Shown: in pieces, positions 1 through 8,106 of the stretch
Numbering within the stretch: the first letter of the stretch is position 1
How the letters are laid out: each line of letters opens with the position of its first letter
Assembly: GCF_022700675.1 (NCBI RefSeq)
Contig: NZ_CP062182.1
Location: forward strand, 1,302,001 to 1,366,000
Origin: Acinetobacter sp. ASP199
GTDB taxonomy: Bacteria > Pseudomonadota > Gammaproteobacteria > Pseudomonadales > Moraxellaceae
DNA: 64,000 nt
Direction: 5' to 3'
Program-made: the position numbers and the translations under genes
The notes under the pieces: model-generated
The model's input: the letters and a program-made list of their open reading frames with translations, nothing else
What the model was told of the DNA's origin: nothing
Database searches by the model: none

Positions 1-193
1 TGACATAGCTACTGGCATAATCCAGTGACAAGCGGATCAGATCTTCCTTTTCAGCCAGACCAAGAAGGAGGCCAGCTTGTCGGCAGTGTGGACAATGCGG
101 ATAACGATGCTGTTCATGTTTAGATTGATGTAGATAAATCTTGTCGCAGTGTTTGCATTCAAATTTCATAGGTCTGGATGGAAGAACCGACAT
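1..193 (-). CDS. Zinc-ribbon-like hypothetical protein (partial, 3' end outside window)
   Basis: The visible 64 residues begin MSVLPSRPMKFECKHC and carry two Cys-x2-Cys pairs (CKHC near residue 14 and CPHC near residue 34) with interspersed His residues, the look of a small treble-clef or zinc-ribbon fold. The ATG at 193 is preceded on its strand by an AGAGG-like ribosome site 6-7 bases away. The C-terminus lies beyond the left edge, so length and any further domain are unknown. The nearest gene to the right is on the same strand and is separated by a terminator-like hairpin, so this gene probably has its own promoter. I do not recognise a function; nucleic-acid or protein binding through zinc is only an inference from the cysteine spacing. 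Confidence 0.6.
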   Translation of the reverse strand, partial: MSVLPSRPMKFECKHCDKIYLHQSKHEQHRYPHCPHCRQAGLLLGLAEKEDLIRLSLDYASSYV

Positions 194-266
194 GGATACC
201 TCTATTTTTTATTCTGAATTATAAGTGTTCTTTAGTTAAGCAAAAATTAGGCCCATAATGACAACT

Positions 267-290
267 AAAGGGGCTTTGCGCCCCTTTTAT
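267..290 (-). terminator. Rho-independent terminator after the nitroreductase gene
   Basis: An 8-bp perfect stem (AAAGGGGC / GCCCCTTT) with a 5-base loop lies just past the nitroreductase stop codon. The T-run is short on both strands, so strength is uncertain. Confidence 0.6.
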
Positions 291-302
291 ATCACAAAAT
301 GT

Positions 303-956
303 TTACAGTTTGGTGAAAACATCTTCGGCTTTCAGACGGGATTTTGGTAGCTTGGCATTAAAGTCATTTTCACTGCGGTAGCCAAAAGTCAGGATCACGG
401 ATGGAATCAAGCCTTGTTCATTGAGTTTCAATTCTTCAGTAAGAATCTTCTCATCAAAGCCCCCAATAGGTGTCGCATCTACACCTTCGATCCCTGCAGC
501 AAGTAACATTTGACCCAGTGCAATAAAGGTCTGGTTTTCAGCCCAACGCTGAATATCACCTTTTTCATTACGGTAATATTCAACATAGCCTGTACGGGTA
601 TTGCGCTGTGCTTCTTTGGCGGTTTCATCTTTAAAACGGCCAAGTACATCATCACGTTCCAGAAGATTATCTAAATGCTGCTCAGTAATGTCAGCTTTGG
701 TGCAGAAAAGAATCGTATGCGAAGAATCCAATACTTTTGGTGCATTGTAGGCATATGTACCTACTAAAGCCTTGGCAATACGTGCTTTGGCATCAGCATG
801 GTCAGCGATAAAAAAGTGCCATGGCTGGATATTAATTGAAGAGGGAGCCAGGCGAAGAATCTCGGTCAGACGATCAAACTGTTCCTGTGGAATTTTCTTA
901 GATGGATCATAAGCTTTTGTCGTGTAACGAGATTCAGAAACCTTAAGTAAATCCAT
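303..956 (-). CDS. NfsB-like oxygen-insensitive NAD(P)H nitroreductase
   Basis: Flavin-dependent nitroreductase-family enzyme of about 217 residues, the usual NfsB length. The N-terminal SRYTTKAYDPSKK stretch, the SSINIQPWHF motif and the C-terminal DFNAKLPKSRL stretch line up with enterobacterial NfsB (RHSTKAFD, SSTNSQPWHF, FNATLPKSRL). Family members bind FMN as homodimers and reduce nitroaromatics, quinones or dihydropteridines in the cytoplasm. The start at 956 is chosen because a GGAG site precedes it by 7 bases and the protein then begins like NfsB; an in-frame start at 1013 would add 19 poorly conserved residues. It is single-cistron and divergent from the aldolase gene. The substrate cannot be told from sequence. 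Confidence 0.85.
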   Translation of the reverse strand: MDLLKVSESRYTTKAYDPSKKIPQEQFDRLTEILRLAPSSINIQPWHFFIADHADAKARIAKALVGTYAYNAPKVLDSSHTILFCTKADITEQHLDNLLERDDVLGRFKDETAKEAQRNTRTGYVEYYRNEKGDIQRWAENQTFIALGQMLLAAGIEGVDATPIGGFDEKILTEELKLNEQGLIPSVILTFGYRSENDFNAKLPKSRLKAEDVFTKL

Positions 957-1201
957 AACTGGACTCCATTCGTCTTTGTTCATCTTGGATTGGGTGAAAT
1001 ACAGTGAAATCATACTCTAAGTGAAGTGGATTATTACAATAAATTTTCTTCAGGCAAAGCATAAGTTTTGTAGATGTATAGCATTTATAATGTGAGGACT
1101 TAGAACTTTTGCTAATTATAAAAGAGCTTTTCACTATTGGTACTTTTAGCCAATAGGCGTTTAATAACCTTATAAGCAATGACATGCAAGCGAGCAGGCG
1201 T

Positions 1202-1996
1202 ATGCAATACACCAATTACTTTAAAAGAAAACTCAAGACTGAACAGCAAATCGGATTATGGGTCGGTCTGGCAGATGCTTACGGTACAGAAATTGCTGCC
1301 AATGCCGGTTATGACTGGTTGCTAATTGATGGTGAGCATGCACCTAGTGATTTAAGAACCACCTTATCGCAATTACAGAGTATTGCACCTTATCCATCGC
1401 AGGCAGTAGTGCGTCCACCAATTGGCAGCGTACAGTTAATCAAGCAGCTTTTGGATATTGGTGCACAAAGTTTACTGATTCCGATGGTGGAAACGGTAGA
1501 GCAAGCAGAACTGATGGTGAAAGCGGTACGTTATCCGCCGGAAGGTATTCGTGGTGTGGGTGCAGCATTGGCACGTGCAACCCGTTGGAATAGTATTCCA
1601 AACTACTATGAAACTGCCCATGAAGATATTTGTTTGCTTATTCAAATTGAGTCAGTGACAGGCTTGCAAAACCTTGACGAAATCTTAAAAGTTGAGGGGA
1701 TTGATGGTGTATTTATTGGTGCGGTCGATTTGTCTGCGACCATGGGCTATCAAGGCAATCCAAATCATCCTGAAGTTCAAAAAGCCGTGATTGATGCGAT
1801 TCAACGGATTCGAGCATCAGGTAAAGCGGCCGGTATTTTATCGACTCAACATGAAGTGACTCAAAAATATTTAGATTTAGGTACAGAGTTTGTGGCGGTG
1901 GGTGTGGATACTAGCGTATTGATGAACTCTTTACGGGAACTGTTGTCTAAATATAAGCAGGGTACTGAAGTGGTGAAATCTGAAGGTGGATATTAA
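1202..1996 (+). CDS. HpcH/HpaI-family aldolase (2-oxo-3-deoxy acid aldolase)
   Basis: A class II, metal-dependent pyruvate aldolase of about 264 residues. The family cleaves 4-hydroxy-2-oxo acids (for example 4-hydroxy-2-oxoheptanedioate or 2-keto-3-deoxyrhamnonate) to pyruvate and an aldehyde. Visible hallmarks are GYDWLLIDGEHAPSD near the N-terminus, RPP, the metal-ligand region IQIESVTGL with its Glu, and GVFIGAVDLSATMG. The ATG at 1202 follows a GAGCAGG-like site; an earlier in-frame ATG at 1184 is possible. No homoprotocatechuate or sugar-acid genes lie beside it, so the natural substrate is open. A strong terminator follows the stop codon. Confidence 0.85.
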   Translation: MQYTNYFKRKLKTEQQIGLWVGLADAYGTEIAANAGYDWLLIDGEHAPSDLRTTLSQLQSIAPYPSQAVVRPPIGSVQLIKQLLDIGAQSLLIPMVETVEQAELMVKAVRYPPEGIRGVGAALARATRWNSIPNYYETAHEDICLLIQIESVTGLQNLDEILKVEGIDGVFIGAVDLSATMGYQGNPNHPEVQKAVIDAIQRIRASGKAAGILSTQHEVTQKYLDLGTEFVAVGVDTSVLMNSLRELLSKYKQGTEVVKSEGGY

Positions 1997-2019
1997 TTCC
2001 ACCCAGTGTGTCCAAAATA

Positions 2020-2052
2020 AAAAGGCAACTGAATGTACAGTTGCCTTTTTAT
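2020..2052 (+). terminator. Rho-independent terminator of the aldolase gene
   Basis: An 11-bp perfect stem (AAAGGCAACTG / CAGTTGCCTTT), 6-base loop and T-run directly downstream of the stop codon. Confidence 0.9.
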
Positions 2053-2122
2053 TTAGCTCAATTTTAATCATTCAGGTTTAGACCTGCTTCAGCAATCAAT
2101 TCAGGATTTTATTTGGAACTAT

Positions 2123-2839
2123 TTAATAATGCCAAGTCCTAAGCTGAATCTCTTGCTTAGGATCATTGGAAATCTCTAGAATCTGGGCGGTATCTTCTTT
2201 CCAATCACCCAACACAATTCGCTTCTTGCCATCCATATTATGAATATTGGCACGATGCGTGTGACCATGAATCAGTAGATCTATATCTTTCAGAGCAGCT
2301 TTTACTGCATTCTGATTCACGTCCATGACTTCGTAGCTTTTGAATTGCTGCGCTTCATGACTTTTCTTGCGGAAGCCTTGTGCCAGACGGGCACGAAAAG
2401 ACAACGGCATTTTTCTTAAAAAGCCGACTAACCATGGATTACGGATAATTTTACGAAATCTTTGGTAGCTGACGTCATCGGTGCAGAGCTCATCGCCATG
2501 TTCTATACGAATCTTTTTGCCTGCGATATTTAACAGCTTAACATCGGGTAAAAGCTGTCCGGAAAACTGATTTAGAAAATCTTTGCCCAAAGCGAAATCA
2601 CGGTTACCCACCAGAAAATAAACCTGATTACCAGCTTTGGTGAACTGTTTTAAATGCTCAACAATTTCATCCAGCCATGGCGCTGTATAGTCGTCACCAA
2701 TCCAGGCATTAAACCAGTCGCCGAGAATATACAGTTGAGTATTCTTATCTTTATAGGCATCTAATAAATCTAAAAACCCCCGAACGAGTCGAGGGTGATC
2801 AGGTGACAAATGTAAATCAGCGATAAACAGATGGGTCAC
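2123..2839 (-). CDS. lpxH: UDP-2,3-diacylglucosamine diphosphatase LpxH
   Basis: Peripheral membrane Mn-dependent hydrolase of lipid A (Raetz pathway) that splits UDP-2,3-diacylglucosamine into lipid X and UMP. The calcineurin-like metallophosphatase signature is complete: FIADLHLS at the N-terminus, LGDWFNAWIGDD, GNRDF, IEHGDELCTDD and HGHTHRA near the C-terminus. At 238 residues it matches E. coli LpxH (240). Translation begins at a GTG (2839) with an AAGGA site 8 bases upstream. It follows ppiB on the same strand with a hairpin between them. ppiB next to lpxH is also the E. coli arrangement, which supports the assignment. Confidence 0.95.
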   Translation of the reverse strand: MTHLFIADLHLSPDHPRLVRGFLDLLDAYKDKNTQLYILGDWFNAWIGDDYTAPWLDEIVEHLKQFTKAGNQVYFLVGNRDFALGKDFLNQFSGQLLPDVKLLNIAGKKIRIEHGDELCTDDVSYQRFRKIIRNPWLVGFLRKMPLSFRARLAQGFRKKSHEAQQFKSYEVMDVNQNAVKAALKDIDLLIHGHTHRANIHNMDGKKRIVLGDWKEDTAQILEISNDPKQEIQLRTWHY

Positions 2840-2864
2840 GAATCTTTTCCTTAATCTCCTCTCG

Positions 2865-2892
2865 AAAATCCCTCCTTTAAAAAGGGATTTTT
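2865..2892 (-). terminator. Hairpin between ppiB and lpxH
   Basis: A 9-bp stem (AAAATCCCT / AGGGATTTT) with short T-runs on both strands. It resembles the CCCTCCTTT-type hairpins found at 49.1 kb. It may end the ppiB transcript or attenuate read-through into lpxH. Confidence 0.55.
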
Positions 2893-2949
2893 CATTACGC
2901 CGTTTTAAAGCAATACTTTAAAACTCATAAAGAACAGAGAGGACGTTTT

Positions 2950-3459
2950 TTATTCAGAAATGATTTTTGCAGATTCGATTACCACGTTCTCTAGTGGAAC
3001 GTCAGCGTGGTAGCCACGGTTACCAGTGCGAACGCCTTTAATTGCATCAACCACGTCCATACCTTCAACGACTTTACCAAATACTGCATAACCCCAACCT
3101 TGTGCAGTTTTGCCAGTGTGGTTAAGGAAAGAGTTGTTTTTCACGTTAATGAAGAATTGAGCCGAAGCAGAGTGAGGTGCTTGAGTACGCGCCATTGCAA
3201 TAGTACCAACTTCATTGCTTAGGCCGTTGTCAGCTTCGTTTTCAATCGCGTCACGAGTTGCTTTTTCTTTGAAGTTTTCGTCCATGCCGCCGCCTTGGAT
3301 CATGAAACCATCAATAACGCGGTGGAAAATTACGCCGTCATAAAAACCGTCACGTACATATTCTAAGAAGTTTGCCACTGTTTTAGGTGCTTTTTCAGCG
3401 TTTAATTCAAGAACAATACGACCTTTATTGGTGTTTAATTCGACTTGAGGAAAACTCAT
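2950..3459 (-). CDS. ppiB: Cyclophilin-type peptidyl-prolyl cis-trans isomerase
   Basis: Cytoplasmic cyclophilin A-like isomerase of 169 residues, catalysing cis-trans isomerisation of X-Pro bonds. Catalytic and cyclosporin-site elements are visible: [14 protein letters not shown] (Arg and Phe of the active site), [17 protein letters not shown] and [16 protein letters not shown]. No signal peptide is present, so this is the PpiB (cytoplasmic) rather than the periplasmic PpiA form. The start has a good AGGAGA ribosome site 6-7 bases upstream, immediately preceded by a short perfect hairpin in the leader. It lies upstream of lpxH on the same strand. Confidence 0.93.
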   Translation of the reverse strand: MSFPQVELNTNKGRIVLELNAEKAPKTVANFLEYVRDGFYDGVIFHRVIDGFMIQGGGMDENFKEKATRDAIENEADNGLSNEVGTIAMARTQAPHSASAQFFINVKNNSFLNHTGKTAQGWGYAVFGKVVEGMDVVDAIKGVRTGNRGYHADVPLENVVIESAKIISE

Positions 3460-3475
3460 TGTGTAATCTCCTGAT

Positions 3476-3503
3476 CATGACTTTTGAAGTCATGGGTTTT
3501 TTT
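3476..3503 (+). terminator. Terminator-like hairpin in the ppiB leader region (antisense strand)
   Basis: CATGACTT / AAGTCATG (8-bp perfect stem, 3-base loop) followed by GG and seven T on the plus strand. On the minus strand the same hairpin sits in the ppiB 5' leader just upstream of its ribosome site. The plus-strand form looks like an intrinsic terminator for transcription running antisense out of ppiB. Confidence 0.45.
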
Positions 3504-3829
3504 GAATGAGAGAAGCATAAGCAAACTGTAATCGACAAGGCAAGTAAAAATATACTTTTCTCGGATAAAATCCTGAAAATCGTATCTTATTTATGCATTG
3601 TTCTAGCAGGAAAATCCAGATGATTGTCTGCGCCTTACCAATTAACAATGACACATTTTTTTGCCAGAGTATGTTTCTTTTCTTAAACAGCGACATGCGA
3701 CCATATTTATAAAAAAAATCATGATCATTCGTTCAAATTTGCATGCATTTGCAGCAGATGCAGCCTGGTCATTTTAAAATGCTTGAATAGAAAACAAATG
3801 CCACAGTTAGCAGTTGAGAGATTGATCAC

Positions 3830-3920
3830 CTAAAGTTAAACTAGGGGACTTTAGTTTATGTTTTACGGTGTGCGTAAAGCCTCCCGTAATAGGACATAAA
3901 ACCCTTAATTTTAACTTTAG
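3830..3920 (+). promoter_or_regulatory. Putative structured RNA leader of glnS
   Basis: A 91-base segment ending one base before the glnS ribosome-site region folds on inspection into nested helices. The outer helix pairs 3830-3840 with 3910-3920 (11 bp, perfect). A second helix pairs 3842-3847 with 3902-3907 (one G-U). A third, TTTATG / CATAAA, pairs 3855-3860 with 3895-3900. A fourth, TTACGG / CCGTAA, pairs 3863-3868 with 3884-3889. No T-run follows, so this is not a simple terminator. It does not resemble the glutamine riboswitch classes I know. A regulatory role over glnS translation or transcription is an inference from position and structure. Confidence 0.5.
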
Positions 3921-3936
3921 AAGTGAATGATTGATC

Positions 3937-5664
3937 ATGAAGCCAAATGATGTTGTTACATCTCTGCCCGAGAACCCGACCCAAAACAAGAATGCAGTCG
4001 ATTCAGCGCAGCAGCAGGAACAACAACCTGGCTTAGATTTTGTGCGCCAAGTTATCACTGATGATTTAGAAGCAGGGCGTACTCAACAAGTAGTAACACG
4101 TTTCCCGCCTGAGCCAAATGGTTACCTGCATATTGGACACGTAAAAGCGATCTGCCTGAACTTTGGTGTTGCTGAAGAGTTTGGTGGTTACTGTAACCTT
4201 CGTTTTGACGACACGAACCCAGATGCTGAAGAACAAGAATATGTTGATGGTATTGCAAACGATGTAAAATGGCTTGGTTTTGAATGGAAAGGCGAGCCTT
4301 GCTATGCATCAAGCTATTTCGATCAGCTTTATACATGGGCTATTCAACTGATTGAACAGGGTGATGCCTATGTGGACTTACAGTCTCCAGAAGAAATCAA
4401 GTTAAACCGCGGTAACTTTGTAGAACCAGGTAAAAACTCACCACAACGTGAAGCCACTGTTGCTGAAAACCTGGAGCGTTTTGAAAAAATGCGCAATGGC
4501 GAGTTTGCTGAAGGTCAGGCTGTGCTTCGTGCCAAAATTGACATGACTTCACCAAACGTACATATGCGTGATCCGATTCTGTATCGTATCCTGCATTCTG
4601 AGCACCATCAGACGGGTGATAAATGGAAAATCTACCCAATGTACGATTATGCGCATCCATTATCGGATGCCATTGAAGGTGTAACACACTCTTTATGTAC
4701 ACTGGAATTCCAGGATCATCGTCCATTCTATGACTGGGTAATCGAGAAAGTTAAATCGCCAGCTGTTCCACGTCAGTATGAGTCAAGCCGTCTGAATGTC
4801 GACTACACCATTACTTCTAAGCGTAAGCTGCGTAAACTGGTTGAAGGTGGGTATGTGAATGGTTGGGATGACCCACGTATGCCAACGGTTGTGGGTATGC
4901 GCCGTCGTGGTTTCACACCTGAAGGTCTGCGTGACTTCTGTAAGCGTGTGGGCGTAACTAAAGTTGATGGCAGTATTGTTGATGTTTCAATGCTTGAATA
5001 CTGCATCCGTCAATCTTTGGAAAATACTGCAGCACGTGGTATGGCAGTTCTTGATCCAATTAAAGTGACTTTAACCAATTTACCGGCCGATATGGATCTG
5101 ACGCATTCTCGTCACCCAAATGTGGATATGGGCGAGCGTGTCATTCCATTGACTTCTGAAATTTACATTGACCGTAAAGATTTTGAAGAAGAACCACCTA
5201 AAGGCTTTAAACGTCTGATTCCAGGTGGCGAAGTGCGTCTTCGTCATGCTTATGTCATCAAATGTGATGAAGTGGTTAAGGATGAAAATGGTGAAGTCGT
5301 TGAACTGAAATGTTCTATCGATCCTGAAACTTTAGGTAAAAACCCTGAAGGCCGTAAGGTCAAAGGTGTAATTCACTGGGTATCTGCAAGCAAAGGTGTT
5401 CCTGCGGAAGTTCGTATCTATGAGCGTCTGTTCACGGAATCTGATCCTGAAACGGGTGATGACTTCCTGGCGAACTTGAACCCTGAGTCATTGAAAGTGG
5501 TACAAGCCGTGGTTGAGCCAGCACTTGCAGAAGCAAAACCGGAAGATCGCTTCCAGTTTGAACGTGAAGGTTACTTTGTGGCGGACCAATACGATCACTC
5601 AAGCGAAAAGCCAGTGTTTAACCGTATTCTGGATCTGAAAGACAGCTTTAAGCCAGGTAAATAA
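3937..5664 (+). CDS. glnS: Glutaminyl-tRNA synthetase
   Basis: Class I aminoacyl-tRNA synthetase charging tRNA-Gln with glutamine in the cytoplasm. The HIGH-type motif appears as [13 protein letters not shown] and the KMSKS equivalent as ITSKRKL; the catalytic Rossmann domain is followed by the two beta-barrel anticodon-binding domains typical of GlnRS. At 575 residues it is about 20 longer than E. coli GlnS, the excess being a Gln-rich N-terminal extension of roughly 30 residues. An in-frame TTG at 3931 is nearer the weak AAGTGA ribosome site, so the true start could be either TTG or ATG. A structured leader precedes it and a UUCG-loop terminator follows. Confidence 0.96.
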   Translation: MKPNDVVTSLPENPTQNKNAVDSAQQQEQQPGLDFVRQVITDDLEAGRTQQVVTRFPPEPNGYLHIGHVKAICLNFGVAEEFGGYCNLRFDDTNPDAEEQEYVDGIANDVKWLGFEWKGEPCYASSYFDQLYTWAIQLIEQGDAYVDLQSPEEIKLNRGNFVEPGKNSPQREATVAENLERFEKMRNGEFAEGQAVLRAKIDMTSPNVHMRDPILYRILHSEHHQTGDKWKIYPMYDYAHPLSDAIEGVTHSLCTLEFQDHRPFYDWVIEKVKSPAVPRQYESSRLNVDYTITSKRKLRKLVEGGYVNGWDDPRMPTVVGMRRRGFTPEGLRDFCKRVGVTKVDGSIVDVSMLEYCIRQSLENTAARGMAVLDPIKVTLTNLPADMDLTHSRHPNVDMGERVIPLTSEIYIDRKDFEEEPPKGFKRLIPGGEVRLRHAYVIKCDEVVKDENGEVVELKCSIDPETLGKNPEGRKVKGVIHWVSASKGVPAEVRIYERLFTESDPETGDDFLANLNPESLKVVQAVVEPALAEAKPEDRFQFEREGYFVADQYDHSSEKPVFNRILDLKDSFKPGK

Positions 5665-5766
5665 GTTGTCTCTGGTAAGTGACTTAAATTGTATTGACCA
5701 TCTTCTGCCAAGGAAGCCAATTGACTTCCGCAAAGTCAAAACAGTTTGGTTCTGATCAACCTTTAG

Positions 5767-5795
5767 ATAGCCCAACTTCGGTTGGGCTATTTCTA
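5767..5795 (+). terminator. Rho-independent terminator of glnS
   Basis: A 10-bp perfect stem (ATAGCCCAAC / GTTGGGCTAT) closed by a TTCG tetraloop and followed by a T-rich tail. Confidence 0.85.
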
Positions 5796-5814
5796 TGGAG
5801 CATAAAACAAGAAC

Positions 5815-6726
5815 ATGATTGTCCGTGATAAAAGTAATAGTTTTAGCCTGCTGTTTGCCTGGCATGGCACCATTTTGCCCAAGGTATTGCCTGCGCTTAT
5901 TTCAGTGATTCTGATTTCGGGGGTACTGGTTTATTTAAGTCGGGAGCATTTTTTTAGCCTGCCTGCAGTGCCTGCAATTGGCTTCACCATCTTCGGGGTA
6001 ATCCTGTCGATCTTCCTGAGCTTTCGTAATACGGCCTGTTATGACCGCTGGTGGGAAGGGCGTAAGCTCTGGGGTTCCTTAATTGCAACCACGCGTCACT
6101 TTAGCCGTGATACACATGTGCTAGATACCGAAAACCGGGAACTGCTTTTATACCGGATGATGTTGTTTACTCATTTATTACGCGATCGTTTGCGTCAGCA
6201 AGAGAGCAACATTTCGCATTACCAGTCTGATACCCAGTTTGATCCAATTGCTTTTAATCAGATTAAGCAACAGGTTAATCCTGCGCAATGGGTACTGGAA
6301 CAGATGCAGAAGCAGCTGGTGCAATGTTATCGAGCAGGGCAGATTTCCGATATTATTTATAACAACCTGAATCAGCATACGGTAGAGCTCGGAAATATTC
6401 AGGCAGGTTGCGACCGGATTCTGTCGACGCCGTTGCCATTTTCTTATTCCGTACTGTTACATCGAGCGGTGTATTCTTTCTGCTTTATTTTGCCATTTAG
6501 TCTGGAAGCCAACCTAGGTTTATGGACACCAGTCCTGGTGGCATTGATTGCCTATCTGTTTTTAGGCCTGGATGAACTGAGTGCTGAGCTGGAAGAACCT
6601 TTTGGACTACAGGATAATGATTTGGCGCTTGATTCAATTGTGCGTCTGGTCGAGCGGGAAACTTTAAGCTCTATAGGACGAGAAGTTCCTGAACCTTTAC
6701 AGGCTTGGAAAGGGCATCTGAGCTAA
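5815..6726 (+). CDS. Bestrophin-like (YneE family) anion channel protein
   Basis: Inner-membrane protein of 303 residues in the bacterial bestrophin/UPF0187 family, whose characterised members are pentameric ion channels. Two hydrophobic hairpins are visible: residues about 20-70 (VLPALISVILISG, GFTIFGVILSIFLSF) and about 225-260 (RAVYSFCFILPF, LVALIAYLFLGLDEL). The conserved FRNTACYDRWWEGRKLWG stretch after the second segment is the family hallmark, and the EEPFG motif near the C-terminus is also present. The only nearby ribosome site (GGAG) is rather far from the ATG. The gene is flanked by terminators on both sides, so it is monocistronic. Its physiological ion is unknown. Confidence 0.88.
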   Translation: MIVRDKSNSFSLLFAWHGTILPKVLPALISVILISGVLVYLSREHFFSLPAVPAIGFTIFGVILSIFLSFRNTACYDRWWEGRKLWGSLIATTRHFSRDTHVLDTENRELLLYRMMLFTHLLRDRLRQQESNISHYQSDTQFDPIAFNQIKQQVNPAQWVLEQMQKQLVQCYRAGQISDIIYNNLNQHTVELGNIQAGCDRILSTPLPFSYSVLLHRAVYSFCFILPFSLEANLGLWTPVLVALIAYLFLGLDELSAELEEPFGLQDNDLALDSIVRLVERETLSSIGREVPEPLQAWKGHLS

Positions 6727-6747
6727 GCTGGTTATTTTCATCCATAT

Positions 6748-6776
6748 AAAAAGCCCCATTTGATTGGGGCTTTTTA
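6748..6776. terminator. Bidirectional terminator
   Basis: An 11-bp stem (AAAAAGCCCCA / TGGGGCTTTTT) between the convergent bestrophin and LRAT-domain genes, with A and T runs placed to work on both strands. Confidence 0.9.
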
Positions 6777-7334
6777 TTAACGTTTTTTCAGATTGCTGAG
6801 ATCAGTATGTTCCTGAAACTGTTCCTGTAGCTCACGATATTGCTGTAAACGTAGCTTTGCTTTGTCGCGTAATTTCTTTTTAATATACAGTGCCAAGGCA
6901 AAGCAAGTCGTGGTTAAGGTCAAGAAAAGACTATTCATGAAGCTCATCATCGAACTGATATAACCAATGGTGGTCAGACGGTTCATCATGCGTATCACTT
7001 GTGGACTGCTTTCCACGCCAGTAATCGCCCAGGTACACAGATGTTCACAGTTATTGATAATCAGATGATAATTATTTTCATGCATGCGTGAACGCATACG
7101 ACGCACGACTTTACGGCCTTTATATTTGGTATGCGCATATTCCTGAACCTGAATTGGTTTGCCATGACTAAACTTGTCAATCGAGGTAATTTCAATCGGA
7201 TGCTTTTTAAATAAGTGCGCAAAGCCGGAATAATGGATCACACGACCTCGTCCGGCATAAATACCATGATGGGTATAGCCGAAGTGTTTGACCATAAGGT
7301 GAGCACCTAAGGGAAAACGTTGAGTCTGTTGCAT
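6777..7334 (-). CDS. LRAT-domain (NlpC/P60-like) membrane-associated protein
   Basis: A 185-residue protein with the lecithin:retinol acyltransferase-type fold, a circularly permuted NlpC/P60 thiol enzyme. The H-box is seen as GAHLMVKHFGYTHHGIYAG near residue 11 and the catalytic Cys box as NNCEHLCTWAI near residue 95. A hydrophobic segment at about residues 128-148 (MNSLFLTLTTTCFALALYI) followed by a basic, Gln-rich tail indicates membrane anchoring. Eukaryotic relatives are acyltransferases or phospholipases; bacterial functions are mostly untested, so lipid acyl transfer or thiolesterase activity is inference. It stands alone between terminators. Confidence 0.85.
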   Translation of the reverse strand: MQQTQRFPLGAHLMVKHFGYTHHGIYAGRGRVIHYSGFAHLFKKHPIEITSIDKFSHGKPIQVQEYAHTKYKGRKVVRRMRSRMHENNYHLIINNCEHLCTWAITGVESSPQVIRMMNRLTTIGYISSMMSFMNSLFLTLTTTCFALALYIKKKLRDKAKLRLQQYRELQEQFQEHTDLSNLKKR

Positions 7335-7639
7335 ATACCACTGAATGCCAATTGATGTAAAAATGTTTCAAGAAACCAAGTTTAACGGTTTTTTGTGATT
7401 TTATCGATGTTTATGTCTGGAAAATCATCGAACTGATCAGTTGCAAAAAGAGTGCCTGAAGGAAGAATCAAAACAGAAATCTTAAGCCTGAAATAGCCTA
7501 AGCATCCTTTAAGGTCATCACTTGACTTTGGCATGATCTAGAGCAGGGTATGCCGATTGAATAATGTTACTCGCTAAAAATTCCAGCCAATAAAAAAGCA
7601 TTTGCTTTCACAAATGCTTTTTTAAACGAAGCCTGATCA
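7335..7639. other. Intergenic region upstream of the LRAT-domain gene
   Basis: About 305 bases. The left part should contain the promoter of the leftward LRAT-domain gene; the right end contains the strong hairpin at 7592-7623 that terminates the small gene to the right. I see no gene or RNA in the middle. Confidence 0.5.
7592..7623. terminator. Strong bidirectional terminator
   Basis: A 13-bp perfect stem (AAAAAAGCATTTG / CAAATGCTTTTTT) with 6-base loop, just downstream of the small leftward gene. Confidence 0.92.
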
Positions 7640-7864
7640 CTATTGTAATGGCAAGTGCTGCAGTTCATTCAGTTCCTTACGACTATAGCCGCGAGAAGCG
7701 AGAACTTTTTTGATGCCGACAATGACGTCTTCATCGGTTGCTTTTGCCAATGCTTCAAGAAGCTGTTCATTTGACTTGCAAGCGCAGTCATTTTCAACAC
7801 AAGCAATTTGATTCTTGTGTTCATTGTGTTGTTCAGCAGTGAACAACTTTTGCCAAAAACTCAT
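7640..7864 (-). CDS. Small conserved-looking hypothetical protein
   Basis: A 74-residue acidic protein beginning MSFWQKLFTAEQ. It has a Cys cluster in the middle (ACVENDCACKS) and a helical C-terminal part (EQLLEALAKATDEDVIVGIKK) ending in RGYSRKEL. The ATG at 7864 has a GAAGG site 5 bases upstream and is preferred over an in-frame ATG five codons earlier. It has its own terminator. I do not recognise the function; the three closely spaced cysteines could bind metal, but nothing else supports that. Confidence 0.7.
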   Translation of the reverse strand: MSFWQKLFTAEQHNEHKNQIACVENDCACKSNEQLLEALAKATDEDVIVGIKKVLASRGYSRKELNELQHLPLQ

Positions 7865-8048
7865 AGAGCCTTCATACATGATCTAACATAGATTGAAATA
7901 TAGCCAATTAAATAAATAAAGCAATAGGACCTATGTGATAAAAGCAGCAAACAGTATTCAAAATTTCCGATTGTAGAAGGTGTTTCAAACGATATTATTC
8001 AGTTGAAATAGTAGAATTTGCAGTTAAGTCTATTATTTTAAAAATAAA

Positions 8049-8074
8049 AAATGGAGCCACTAGAAGCTCCATTT
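8049..8074 (-). terminator. Rho-independent terminator of trmA
   Basis: A 9-bp stem (AAATGGAGC / GCTCCATTT) followed on the minus strand by a T-rich stretch. Confidence 0.85.
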
Positions 8075-8106
8075 ATGTAACAAAAAAATAAATTGAAACA
8101 ATATTT

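Larger units (their letters stand above)
3460..3936. other. Divergent ppiB-glnS intergenic region
   Basis: About 475 bases without a convincing gene. It holds the ppiB leader hairpin at the left, AT-rich DNA in the middle and the structured glnS leader at the right. A reading frame on the minus strand (3490-3696) lacks a ribosome site and recognisable features. A weak -35-like TTGAAT at 3783 is the best promoter hint for glnS, without a good -10 partner. Confidence 0.5.

Noticed and set aside
943..1215. Minus-strand reading frame of 90 codons between the nitroreductase and aldolase genes
   Set aside because: It overlaps the start of two real genes, has no ribosome site and an AT-rich composition that gives random Cys/Lys/Ser-rich sequence.
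3490..3696. Minus-strand reading frame of 68 codons upstream of ppiB
   Set aside because: No ribosome site, no recognisable motif, and it runs through the leader of ppiB.
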